A DNA stretch of 64,000 nt from an uncultured bacterium. GTDB taxonomy: Bacteria > Edwardsbacteria > AC1 > EtOH8. Position 1 is the first letter of the stretch; every line of letters starts with the position of its first letter. Location of the stretch: contig CALMGM010000005.1 in the NCBI GenBank assembly GCA_937863685.1, positions 682,001 through 746,000 on the forward strand, given 5' to 3'. A model generated the notes under the pieces. That model ran no database searches and was not told the origin of the DNA. It worked only from the letters and a program-made list of their open reading frames with translations. The position numbers and the translations under genes were made by a program. Below are positions 29,369 to 38,575 of the stretch, piece by piece.

Positions 29369-29617
29369 TCAGCAACAGCCGGTACTTGCACACCCGCTGT
29401 TGCATGAACATTTTCCGGTTTTCCCGTTCGGAAAGGAGATCGCCCCGGCCGGGCAAGCCGGAATGCAGCACTCCCCGCTGCCGCAGCAGTCCCCGGCATT
29501 TTTAACTGCGGCTTTCCCCTTGATCAGTCCATACACCTTTTTACAGCAGGCCTTGATGCAGGCCCCGCAGCCGTTACAGAGACCCTGATCGATCTTCGGT
29601 CCGTTTTGCTTTTTCAT
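29369..29617 (-). CDS. Small Cys-rich 4Fe-4S ferredoxin-like protein
   Basis: CNGCGACIKAC, CIPACPAG, terminal CSCNSGCASTGCC. Confidence 0.8.
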   Translation of the reverse strand: MKKQNGPKIDQGLCNGCGACIKACCKKVYGLIKGKAAVKNAGDCCGSGECCIPACPAGAISFPNGKTGKCSCNSGCASTGCC

Positions 29618-29687
29618 CTATCCTCTGAAAATATTTTTATTTTTGCCTTCGGTGATATTTCTTTCTAGTTGCGTCGATACTGGGGCC

Positions 29688-31220
29688 TCATTTATCCGAT
29701 AGCATTACAACACCATCTTTCCCAAAATATCGCGGCGTCATCGGCACCTGCCGTAGCAGGGAACCCAGGTCCTGAAGCCCGGGGTGAGAGTCGGCCTGGT
29801 TGAACCAGATCAGCGCCGTGCCTGACCGGCCCAGGAGGGCGGGGGCCGACTCCTTCCTGGTCGGGCTGAGTTGCGAGCTGCGGCCGGCAAGAAAATACAA
29901 AGCGTCGGGCGCGTTACTGTATACCGGTCCGGACGGCGGTTGGCGGCGCAGATAATCAGCCATCTCCGTTTCCTGCCAACCGGCCGAGGAATACCCGCCC
30001 ACGCCGAACCTGCGGGACATCTGGATAGTGGTAATGTCAGGATATAAATGAAGCAGCAGCAGCCAGCCCCCCATCAGCACCGCCGCCCCAAATGATACCG
30101 CACGCCTGATAACCGGCCGCCCAATAAGATCCGGGCCGCGGTCCGCGGCCAGCAGCAGCAGAAACAACAGTGAGGGAAAGACCGGCGATAACAGACGGCT
30201 TTGCAGCAGATTGAACGATACCAGCGAGGCCAGGACAACCACACACGACAGGTACACGCCGGTCCAGACGGCTTGAACGGAGATCGCCGGCCAGACACCC
30301 GGGGCGGACCGCCGTGACCGCCGGGCCGCAAACCACAATATAAGGGCAACCGCTGCTGCCAGCAGAAGGATCATGATCGAACGCAGAGGGAATCCGATCA
30401 CCCGCGGAAAAAACCACAAGGACACCGTATCGAGCAGGCAGCCCAGGTGGCCGATCACCGATACCCTTGCTGACTGGCGCCATCCCGTCATGCTGCCGGC
30501 GGTGACGCGATTTCGGATCAGCCAGACCGCCAGCGGCAAAACCGACGTCGCCGTAAAAATACCCAGCCGCGCCAAACGGCGGCGGAGCGAGATCACGTTG
30601 CTCCCGGACGCCAGTATCGCCCCTGCCAAGATGGCCGCCGCTCCGACATACCTGGTCATGACGGCGGCGCCCGCCACCAGGGAGGCAGCTATCAGGCTGC
30701 GAAGGCGGAGCGTAGGGGACGGGGAAGCGAGGATGCTCAATAAACCCATGACCAACATAAGGAAAAGCGGCTCGCTCAGGATGAATACCGAGACGAACAC
30801 CAGCGGGCGGGCCAGGAGGATCGCCAGCAGGCCGATCACAAAAAGCCCGGTGTTTCTGAGGTGCCGGGCCAGCCATCGGCCATAAAGCAGGACAATGCCT
30901 GCTAAAATAACTGCATGCAAATACCGGGCGGCCTCACGGGTGGTCAGCCCCACCGCCGAGAGGGCTGCCAAAAGCCAGGGATACAGCGGGGGCCAGGAAA
31001 GGAACGGGGTGCCGTCGTAAAGTGTCAATCCGCGTCCGGCCAGCACATTATCGGCCGCCGACAGGTAGGCCACCGAATCAGGATCGGCCCCCAGTCCGTA
31101 TTTTGAAGAGGCTACCAACACCAGGGCGAAGGCAGCGGCCATGGCGCCAGCCACTGTATACCATCGCCCTGCCGGGATCCGAGGCATAGGAGATTCTTCC
31201 GGCCCTTTTTGTTTTTTCAT
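29688..31220 (-). CDS. Multi-pass membrane glycosyltransferase-like protein (GT39/PMT-like)
   Basis: DPDSVAYLSAADNVLAGRGLTLYDGTPFLSWPPLYPWLLA; many TMs. Confidence 0.7.
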   Translation of the reverse strand: MKKQKGPEESPMPRIPAGRWYTVAGAMAAAFALVLVASSKYGLGADPDSVAYLSAADNVLAGRGLTLYDGTPFLSWPPLYPWLLAALSAVGLTTREAARYLHAVILAGIVLLYGRWLARHLRNTGLFVIGLLAILLARPLVFVSVFILSEPLFLMLVMGLLSILASPSPTLRLRSLIAASLVAGAAVMTRYVGAAAILAGAILASGSNVISLRRRLARLGIFTATSVLPLAVWLIRNRVTAGSMTGWRQSARVSVIGHLGCLLDTVSLWFFPRVIGFPLRSIMILLLAAAVALILWFAARRSRRSAPGVWPAISVQAVWTGVYLSCVVVLASLVSFNLLQSRLLSPVFPSLLFLLLLAADRGPDLIGRPVIRRAVSFGAAVLMGGWLLLLHLYPDITTIQMSRRFGVGGYSSAGWQETEMADYLRRQPPSGPVYSNAPDALYFLAGRSSQLSPTRKESAPALLGRSGTALIWFNQADSHPGLQDLGSLLRQVPMTPRYFGKDGVVMLSDK

Positions 31221-31239
31221 TTGCCTCCTGAAAACATAT

Positions 31240-31644
31240 TTATTTGCGCCTCAAGCGGCAGACGCACTGTCCGTGAAGCTCGGCATTTTTATCGACCACC
31301 ATCGGCAGACCGTCCCTCTCCCAGTCCATCATTCCGCCGTTAAGGTTGGCGATATTCTGGAAACCGTCCTTCATCAATGATCCCACTATCTCCTTGCTCC
31401 GCTGACCGGTGGTATCGGCCACGATCAAGGGATCGTCCTTTGGTATCCTTTCCCTGTTCTCCGAAAAACAGTGATAGGGACAATACAGCACCCCGGGCAC
31501 ATCGAATTTCTTGTAATCGGTGTCGTATTCCTCCCGGATATCAAGGAACAGGGCGCCTTTCCTTGCCTCGTCATATGCCTCGCGGGGAGACAGATGGATG
31601 ACGCCCCTTATCAGAAGTCCCTTCCCTTCGAATATGTTTTTCAT
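31240..31644 (-). CDS. Rhodanese-like domain protein
   Basis: GALFLDIREEYDTDYKKFDVPGVLYCPY; putative active-site loop VADTTGQRS lacks the usual Cys. Confidence 0.8.
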   Translation of the reverse strand: MKNIFEGKGLLIRGVIHLSPREAYDEARKGALFLDIREEYDTDYKKFDVPGVLYCPYHCFSENRERIPKDDPLIVADTTGQRSKEIVGSLMKDGFQNIANLNGGMMDWERDGLPMVVDKNAELHGQCVCRLRRK

Positions 31645-31671
31645 GACTTGAACCGCAAATGACTTTTTAAG

Positions 31672-32715
31672 TTAAAAATACTTCCTCCTGAACCACAACG
31701 CCACGTTCACCAGCCCGATCATCACCGGCACCTCCACCAGCGGCCCGATCACTGCGGCGAAGGCCGCCCCGGAGTCGATCCCGAACACCGAAACAGCCAC
31801 GGCTATGGCTAATTCAAAATTGTTGCTGGCCGCGGTAAAGGCCAGAGTTGTCGACTTGCCGTATCCGGCCCCGGCCTTTTTGCCCAGATAGAAGCTGACC
31901 AGGAACATCACCACAAAGTAGATCAGCAGAGGAATGGCGATCCGCACCACATCCAGCGGGATCTTGACGATATACTCGCCCTTCAGGCTGAACATCACCA
32001 CAATGGTGAACAGCAGGGCGATCAGGGTGACGGGACTGATCTTGGGGATGAATTTGGAGTGATACCATTCCTTGGTTTTCAGCTTGATCAGCGCAAAACG
32101 GGTGATGATCCCGGCCATAAAGGGAATTCCCAGATAGATAAGGACGCTTTTGGCGATCTGCCCGATGGTGATATTGACCGCGCTGCCCTGAAGCCCGAAC
32201 AGCGGCGGCAGTTTGGTGATGAAAATAAAGGCGTAGACCGAGAAGAACAGCACCTGGAAGATGCTGTTGAAGGCCACCAGCCCCGCGGCATATTCGGTGT
32301 CTCCCTGGGCCAGATCGTTCCAGACTATCACCATGGCAATGCAGCGGGCCAGGCCGATCAGGATCAGCCCCACCATGTATTCGGGGTAGGCCGGCAGGAA
32401 GATTATGGCCAGAAGGAACATCAGGATGGGGCCCACCACCCAATTTTGGAACAACGACAGCCCCAGCACCTTCCAGTTCTTGAAGACGTCGCCCAGCTCC
32501 TCGTACTTGACCTTGGCCAGGGGCGGGTACATCATCAGTATCAGCCCGATGGCGATAGGGATGTTGGTGGTGCCCAGGCTGAACTTTACGTTGAAGGACT
32601 GCACCGCTCCCGGCCAAAGCCAGCCGATGAACACGCCCATAGCCATAGCGGCGAAGATCCAGGCGGTCAGATAGCGGTCCCAAAAACCCAGCTTGCGGGA
32701 AATTGACTGATTCAT
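31672..32715 (-). CDS. acr3: ACR3 family arsenite efflux transporter
   Basis: [59 protein letters not shown]. Confidence 0.95.
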   Translation of the reverse strand: MNQSISRKLGFWDRYLTAWIFAAMAMGVFIGWLWPGAVQSFNVKFSLGTTNIPIAIGLILMMYPPLAKVKYEELGDVFKNWKVLGLSLFQNWVVGPILMFLLAIIFLPAYPEYMVGLILIGLARCIAMVIVWNDLAQGDTEYAAGLVAFNSIFQVLFFSVYAFIFITKLPPLFGLQGSAVNITIGQIAKSVLIYLGIPFMAGIITRFALIKLKTKEWYHSKFIPKISPVTLIALLFTIVVMFSLKGEYIVKIPLDVVRIAIPLLIYFVVMFLVSFYLGKKAGAGYGKSTTLAFTAASNNFELAIAVAVSVFGIDSGAAFAAVIGPLVEVPVMIGLVNVALWFRRKYF

Positions 32716-32741
32716 AAAACAATCACCCTGATTTTATTTGC

Positions 32742-33020
32742 TCACCATTTGCTAATGCTGACCAGCTCGTTGAGCAACAATAAGAATTTTCTGTTATCCT
32801 TGCTTTTATGCAGGCGGTAATGGACCCACTTGCCCTGGCGGCGGTCCTCTATCAGTCCGGCCTCCTTTAATATGGACAGGTGCCGGGAGATGCGGGACTG
32901 CCCCATCTTGAGGGCCTCCATCAGCTGGCAGACGCACAGCTCCCCGCCCTCCAGCAGCTTGACGATCCGCAACCTGGTGGGATCACCCAGGGCCTTGAAT
33001 GTTTTTACGGTCTGTTTCAT
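32742..33020 (-). CDS. arsR: ArsR/SmtB family transcriptional regulator
   Basis: ALGDPTRLRIVKLLEGGELCVCQLMEAL (ELCVC metal motif), MGQSRISRHLSILKEAGLIEDRRQGKWVHYRL. Confidence 0.92.
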   Translation of the reverse strand: MKQTVKTFKALGDPTRLRIVKLLEGGELCVCQLMEALKMGQSRISRHLSILKEAGLIEDRRQGKWVHYRLHKSKDNRKFLLLLNELVSISKW

Positions 33021-33056
33021 TTTTATTTGCTTTTTCAATGAATACGCCCATCGTTT

Positions 33057-33084
33057 GTCATGCCCGGGCAGACGGGAATCCAGG
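33057..33084. repeat. ATTCCC..GGGAAT-family repeat in arsR 5' leader
   Basis: GTCATGCCCGGGCAGACGGGAATCCAGG. Confidence 0.75.
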
Positions 33085-33090
33085 AAAAAC

Positions 33091-33110
33091 ATATCAACAT
33101 ATCTTGATAT
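33091..33110 (-). promoter_or_regulatory. Candidate ArsR operator
   Basis: ATATCAA-N6-TTGATAT perfect inverted repeat immediately downstream of the -10. Confidence 0.75.
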
Positions 33111-33111
33111 G

Positions 33112-33140
33112 AATATATCCCAAAGAGCCGGTTTTGTCAA
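33112..33140 (-). promoter_or_regulatory. Candidate sigma70-type promoter of ars cluster
   Basis: Minus strand TTGACA-17 bp-TATATT. Confidence 0.75.
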
Positions 33141-33238
33141 TAGATTTGTATAAATTTGTATTGAAGCAGGGCCTATTAAGTGATATATTTAAACTTACTC
33201 TTCGTAATCATGCCAACCGCAAAAAGAGGATTAAGCCT

Positions 33239-33988
33239 ATGCCCCAGGTCGTCCTGCTGCGCCATGGCGAGAGCGCCTGGAACCAGGAGAACCGCTTTAC
33301 CGGCTGGACCGATGTTGATCTTTCCCCCCAGGGGGTTGCCGAGGCCCACGCCGCCGGGCAGATCCTGAGAAAGGAAGGCTATGCCTTCGACCTGGCCTAC
33401 ACCTCGGTGCTCAAGCGGGCCGTGCGCACCCTGTGGATCGCGCTGGACGAACTGGACCTGATGTGGATCCCGGTGGTCAATTCCTGGCGTCTTAATGAGC
33501 GCCACTACGGCGCCCTGCAGGGCCTGAACAAGGCCGAGACCGCAGCCAAGTACGGCGAAGACCAGGTCAAGATCTGGCGCCGCAGCTATGACGTGCCGCC
33601 GCCGCCGCTGGAGATGACCGACCCGCGTTATCCGGGGAAGGATCCCCGCTACGCCGGCCTGACCCGGAACGAACTGCCGCTGAGCGAATGCCTGAAAGAT
33701 ACCGTCGAGCGCTTTCTGCCCTACTGGCACGGCACCATCGTGCCGGCGGTCCGGGCGGGAAAGAAGGTGGTCATAGCGGCCCATGGCAACAGCCTGCGGG
33801 CCTTGGTCAAATATCTGGACAGTGTTTCCGAAAGCGACATCGTCGAGCTGAATATCCCCACCGGGATCCCTCTGGTATACAGCCTGGATGAAGACCTGAA
33901 ACCCATCAAAAGCTTTTATCTGGGAGACCCCGAAGCGGTAAAAAAGGCCATGGAATCGGTCAAGAACCAGGGCCGGGCAAAAACCTGA
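33239..33988 (+). CDS. gpmA: 2,3-bisphosphoglycerate-dependent phosphoglycerate mutase
   Basis: [69 protein letters not shown]. Confidence 0.95.
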   Translation: MPQVVLLRHGESAWNQENRFTGWTDVDLSPQGVAEAHAAGQILRKEGYAFDLAYTSVLKRAVRTLWIALDELDLMWIPVVNSWRLNERHYGALQGLNKAETAAKYGEDQVKIWRRSYDVPPPPLEMTDPRYPGKDPRYAGLTRNELPLSECLKDTVERFLPYWHGTIVPAVRAGKKVVIAAHGNSLRALVKYLDSVSESDIVELNIPTGIPLVYSLDEDLKPIKSFYLGDPEAVKKAMESVKNQGRAKT

Positions 33989-34014
33989 AATTCAATCATT
34001 TTGGACGTTAAAAA

Positions 34015-34755
34015 ATGAGATTTTCCAAGTGGTATCTGTGGCTGACCCTGTTGCTGGCCGCCGCCTCGTTATTCTTCTACCTGGCCCAGATGTTAATATT
34101 CCACCGGCCTCATGACACCTTCTTCTACATGCTGCAGGACCTGGCCTTCGTTCCCGTCCAGGTGCTGCTGGTGACGCTGATACTGAACGACCTGATGGCC
34201 CGCCGGGAGAAAAAGGCCCTGCTCAACAAGATGAACATGGTCATCGGAGCCTTCTTCGGAGAGGCGGGCACCGAGCTGATGGTTCATCTGTCCAAATTCG
34301 ACCGGCAGGCCGCCGAATTGAGATCTCTGCTGAAGATCGAGGCCGGCTGGAACGAGGTTCATTTCAAGCAGGCTCGGCAGAAACTGTTGTCGCAGGACCA
34401 TACGATAGACCCCCATTCGGGCGATCTGGAGATATTGAACGAATTCCTCTCTGCCAAGCGGTCCTTTCTGCTGAGCCTGCTGGAGAACCAGAATCTGCTG
34501 GAGCATCAGAGTTTCACCGACCTGCTGTGGGCGGTGTCGCATCTGACCGAGGAACTCAAGCTGCGAAGCAACTTTGATAAATTGCCGGAAAGCGACCTGG
34601 CCCACCTGTCCGGCGACATCAAGCGGGCCTACGTTCTGCTGCTGGCCGAATGGCTGGGATACGTAAAACATCTGAAGACCGCCTATCCATACATCTATTC
34701 CCTGGTGATCCGGTCAAATCCCCTGGACCCGGAAGCCTCAGTGATAGTGAATTAG
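34015..34755 (+). CDS. Membrane-anchored protein of unknown function
   Basis: Two N-terminal TMs then alpha-helical cytosolic region. Confidence 0.55.
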   Translation: MRFSKWYLWLTLLLAAASLFFYLAQMLIFHRPHDTFFYMLQDLAFVPVQVLLVTLILNDLMARREKKALLNKMNMVIGAFFGEAGTELMVHLSKFDRQAAELRSLLKIEAGWNEVHFKQARQKLLSQDHTIDPHSGDLEILNEFLSAKRSFLLSLLENQNLLEHQSFTDLLWAVSHLTEELKLRSNFDKLPESDLAHLSGDIKRAYVLLLAEWLGYVKHLKTAYPYIYSLVIRSNPLDPEASVIVN

Positions 34756-34796
34756 ATCGGGACACCGATGAACTTAACAGCGACTTGCTTTCCGAA

Positions 34797-35873
34797 ATGA
34801 ATTATTCGAACCGGTTCGACCGCAATATATCCGCTTTGTTCTGGAACGGCATCCGGGAAGGGGGGTTGGGCCACGCCCGGCAGCTGGCGAGATTGTGGCT
34901 CGGCCAGCACCGCCAGGCAAGGATAAGACGGCGCAACTCCCCAGCAGCATTGGTGCCGCCCATCCTGATCGCCAGTCTCACCGGACGGTGCAACCTGTCA
35001 TGCGCCAACTGCTATTCCCGGGTGCATCACCGCCAGCCCGATCCCGAAATGACCGCCGACCAGTGGGCCGAAGTCTTCTTCCAGGCAGAGGCGCTGGGGG
35101 TGGCCGTCATCATGCTGGCGGGCGGCGAACCTCTGCTGCGCAGGGACATCATCGACCTTACCCGGCGGCACCGGGATATCGTCTTTCCGGTGTTCACCAA
35201 CGGGTTTTTGATCGATGCCGACCTGATATCGTCTTTCCGCCGCCGTAGCAATTTGATCCCGGTGATCAGCCTGGAAGGGTTTGAGCAGGATACCGATGTG
35301 CGGCGGGGGCGGGGCGTCTTCGAAGTGATCAATGACCGGATGACTCTGCTGGCGGAAAACGGTATTTTCTTCGGGGCCTCGATCACGGTCCGCTCCGATA
35401 CCTTCGATGACGTCACCAGCCCTGATTTCATCAACCGGATGCGGAAGGCCGGCTGCCGGCTGTTAATCTTCGTCGAATTCGTTCCCATCGATGCCGGATC
35501 GGCGGGCCTGGCCCTGACCGTTGAACAGCGCCGGCAGCTGATGACGATCGAGCGGAGTCCCGGAAAAAAGGCGGTGTGCATCGTATTCCCCGGAGACGAA
35601 GAGCAGTACGGCGGGTGCCTGGCGGCCGGACGCGGGTTCGTTCACGTGAATCCCTGGGGCGGACTGGAGCCCTGCCCCTTCGCCCCCTATTCTGACACAA
35701 ACCTGCGCCGCACACCATTGCGGGAGGCGTTGCGCTCCCGGCTGCTGACCGCCATCCGCGACAATCATCACCGCCTTACCGAAACCAGCGGCGGCTGTGC
35801 CTTATGGGCCCAGCGGGAATGGGTGGAAAAACTGGCGGCCGGCGAAAATAATCAGGATAATCTTCTTTCCTAA
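34797..35873 (+). CDS. Radical SAM protein with SPASM-like C-terminal region
   Basis: TGRCNLSCANCYS (CxxxCxxC), MLAGGEPLLRRDI, C-terminal Cys set GGLEPCPFAPYS. Confidence 0.85.
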   Translation: MNYSNRFDRNISALFWNGIREGGLGHARQLARLWLGQHRQARIRRRNSPAALVPPILIASLTGRCNLSCANCYSRVHHRQPDPEMTADQWAEVFFQAEALGVAVIMLAGGEPLLRRDIIDLTRRHRDIVFPVFTNGFLIDADLISSFRRRSNLIPVISLEGFEQDTDVRRGRGVFEVINDRMTLLAENGIFFGASITVRSDTFDDVTSPDFINRMRKAGCRLLIFVEFVPIDAGSAGLALTVEQRRQLMTIERSPGKKAVCIVFPGDEEQYGGCLAAGRGFVHVNPWGGLEPCPFAPYSDTNLRRTPLREALRSRLLTAIRDNHHRLTETSGGCALWAQREWVEKLAAGENNQDNLLS

Positions 35874-35890
35874 ATATAACCAAATGGGTC

Positions 35891-36661
35891 ATGAAATATA
35901 ATTTACTCTCCTGGAACGTCAACGGCCTGCGGGCCGTGTTCAAAAAAGGCTTTGCCCAGTGGGTGAAAAAAGCCAATCCCGACATCCTCTGCCTGCAGGA
36001 GACCAAGGCCAGGCCCGAGCAGGTGGTAAAAGAGTTGGAGGGTATCCGGGGGTATGACGTTCACTTTTCCTCGGCCCAAAAGCCCGGCTACAGCGGGGTG
36101 GCGCTGTTCTCCAGGGAAAAGCCTCTTTCGGTGAAGCAAACCTTCGGAGTATCACGGTTTGACGACGAGGGCCGGAGCCTTCAGGCCGACTACGGGAAAT
36201 TCGTCCTGTTCAACATCTATTTTCCCAATGGGAAGGCCTCGCCGGAGCGGCTTAAATACAAAATGGATTTCTACGAAGCCTTTTTGACCGAGATGAAAAA
36301 ACTGCTGAAAAAGGACAGGAAGATCATCATCTGCGGGGACATCAACACCGCCCATAAGGAGATAGACCTGGCCCGGCCCAGGGAGAACTCCAAAACCTCC
36401 GGCTTCCTGCCCCAGGAGCGGGAATGGATAGACCGCTTTTTGGAGCTGGGCTTCATCGACACCCTGCGGATGTTCGACCCCTCGCCCGGCCGCTATACCT
36501 GGTGGGATGTGATCAGCCGGGCCCGGGACCGCAACGTGGGCTGGCGGATAGATTATTTTTACGCCAGCCAGAATTTAAAGAAAAACCTCAAGGCTGCTTA
36601 TATTCTGCCGGAGGTGATGGGCTCGGACCACTGCCCCATCGGATTGGATATTGAGATATGA
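35891..36661 (+). CDS. xth: Exodeoxyribonuclease III
   Basis: SWNVNGLRAVFKKGF, DILCLQETKA, YSGVALFSR, GDINTAHKEIDLA, SDHCPIGLDI. Confidence 0.95.
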   Translation: MKYNLLSWNVNGLRAVFKKGFAQWVKKANPDILCLQETKARPEQVVKELEGIRGYDVHFSSAQKPGYSGVALFSREKPLSVKQTFGVSRFDDEGRSLQADYGKFVLFNIYFPNGKASPERLKYKMDFYEAFLTEMKKLLKKDRKIIICGDINTAHKEIDLARPRENSKTSGFLPQEREWIDRFLELGFIDTLRMFDPSPGRYTWWDVISRARDRNVGWRIDYFYASQNLKKNLKAAYILPEVMGSDHCPIGLDIEI

Positions 36662-37491
36662 AAAACATTTTCAAAACTCTGTTGTCGGAACAACAAAAGG
36701 ACGGCACCATTCCTCACCATCCTTACAGTAAATGGAAGGGCGCCCACTGGGTTCTGCTGCAGCTGGCCGACCTGGGCTATCCTCCCGGGGGTAGGGAATT
36801 GATCCCTTTGAGAAACCAGGTGTATGAATGGCTGTTGTCGGAGAGTCACCTAAAAAGCGTCAAGATCATAAATGACAAGGCCCGGCGCTGCGGCTCCCAG
36901 GAGGGCAACGCCATCTTCTCCACCCTGACCCTGGGAATATCGGATCAGCGGGTGGAACAGCTGATATCCAACCTTGTAAAATGGCAGTGGCCCGATGGCG
37001 GATGGAACTGCGACAAAAAACCATCGGCCCATACCTCTTCCTTCCATGAGGCCCTGCCGCCTTTCAGGGCCCTGGCCCTGCATGCCAGGATCACCGCCTG
37101 TAAAACCTCCCGCCGGGCCGCGGAAAAAGCCGCCGAGCTGTTCCTGTCTCGGGAAATGTTCCTGCGCAAAAAAGACGGCAAAGTGATGGACCCCGGATTC
37201 AAGAAGCTGGCCTATCCGGCCTACTGGCACTATAATATCCTGGCCGGACTTAAGGCCATGGCCGAGGTCGGTCTCATTAATGACCCCCGCTGCCGTCCGG
37301 CCCTGGACCTGCTGGAGTCGAAGCGCCTGCCGGACGGCGGCTGGCCGGCCGAGGTGAAATATTACCGGGTCTCCGGGGAGGAGGCCAACGGGACAACCCT
37401 GGTTGACTGGGGCGGGGCCAGCAAGATCAAAAGCAATCCCTATGTCACCGCCGATGCCCGGTTGGTGCTGAGATCGGCCGGCCGGATATAA
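36658..37491 (+). CDS. Alpha/alpha-toroid (prenyltransferase/squalene-cyclase-like) protein
   Basis: QQKDGTIPHHP, WQWPDGGWNCDKKP, RLPDGGWPAEVKYY repeats; ATGA overlap with xth. Confidence 0.6.
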   Translation: MKNIFKTLLSEQQKDGTIPHHPYSKWKGAHWVLLQLADLGYPPGGRELIPLRNQVYEWLLSESHLKSVKIINDKARRCGSQEGNAIFSTLTLGISDQRVEQLISNLVKWQWPDGGWNCDKKPSAHTSSFHEALPPFRALALHARITACKTSRRAAEKAAELFLSREMFLRKKDGKVMDPGFKKLAYPAYWHYNILAGLKAMAEVGLINDPRCRPALDLLESKRLPDGGWPAEVKYYRVSGEEANGTTLVDWGGASKIKSNPYVTADARLVLRSAGRI

Positions 37492-37528
37492 AACTATCTT
37501 CGAATCATTTTATTTAGGGGATAATATC

Positions 37529-38476
37529 ATGGAAGATCAGGAAAAATCCAAGGATCAGCTTATCAATGAACTGCGCGCCCTGCGCATCCGCCTGGCCGAG
37601 GCCGAGGTGCAGGACCTGGAGCACGGCCGCACCAGGCAGAAACTGCGGGCCCTGGAACAGCTGGTGGACACCATGTCCCTGGGGGTGACCATCTCGGACA
37701 TCGAGGGCCGCATCCTATATTCCAACCCGGCCGAGGCCCAGATGCACGGCTACCAGGTGAAGGAGCTGATCGGCCGGGAGGTGCGGATCTTCGCCCCCAA
37801 CGGCATCTGGAACCCCATGACCAAGGAGCAGGCCAGAAAGATCAAGCGCCTCAGCCGGGAGGGCCTCAACATCCGCAAGGACGGCAGCATCTTTCCGGTG
37901 CACCTGGCATCGGACGTGGTCAAGAATGCCGCCGGCGAGCCGGTGGCCATCATCACCACCAGCGAGGAGGTGACGGGAAAGAAACAAGCCCGGGCCCTGC
38001 AATCGGCCCTTTACAAGATATCCCAGAAGGCCGCCTCCGCCCCCAGCCTGGAACAGCTGTTCTCCGATATGCACAGCATCCTGGGCGGGCTGATCTATGC
38101 CCGCAATTTCCTGGTGGCCCTGTATGACGAGGATACGCAGATATTGGAATTCCCCTATCACATAGACGAGTTCAGCGCCACTCCGCCCCCGGCCAAATTG
38201 GGCAAAGGGCTGTTCGAGTACGTGATCAAAAGCGGACAGGTGCTGTTCGCCACCTCCGAGACCGTCGCCGAGAAGATGCGGGCCGGGGAGATGGATGAGA
38301 TGAATTCCCCTTTCGTCAACTGGCTGGGCATTCCCCTGAAGAAAGGTGAAAGGACCACCGGCATCATGGTCATCAAGAGCTACACCGAGGAGATCTCCTT
38401 CAGCGAGACCGAGAAGGACCTGCTGATATTCGTGGCCCAGCAGATAGTGGGCGCCATCGACCGGTTGAAAAAATGA
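37529..38476 (+). CDS. PAS-GAF domain protein without recognisable output domain
   Basis: PAS core DIEGRILYSNPAEAQMHGYQVKELIGRE; GAF region ends at C-terminus. Confidence 0.8.
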   Translation: MEDQEKSKDQLINELRALRIRLAEAEVQDLEHGRTRQKLRALEQLVDTMSLGVTISDIEGRILYSNPAEAQMHGYQVKELIGREVRIFAPNGIWNPMTKEQARKIKRLSREGLNIRKDGSIFPVHLASDVVKNAAGEPVAIITTSEEVTGKKQARALQSALYKISQKAASAPSLEQLFSDMHSILGGLIYARNFLVALYDEDTQILEFPYHIDEFSATPPPAKLGKGLFEYVIKSGQVLFATSETVAEKMRAGEMDEMNSPFVNWLGIPLKKGERTTGIMVIKSYTEEISFSETEKDLLIFVAQQIVGAIDRLKK

Positions 38477-38520
38477 TTGCCGCCCGATATTGGGCTTATG
38501 CTATAATTTAACGTTAGCGC

Positions 38521-38547
38521 CTGGATTCCCGCCAGCGCGGGAATGAC
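38521..38547. repeat. ATTCCC..GGGAAT-family repeat
   Basis: CTGGATTCCCGC-CAGC-GCGGGAATGAC. Confidence 0.85.
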
Positions 38548-38575
38548 ATATTACATAAACCATAAAAGAAAAAAT

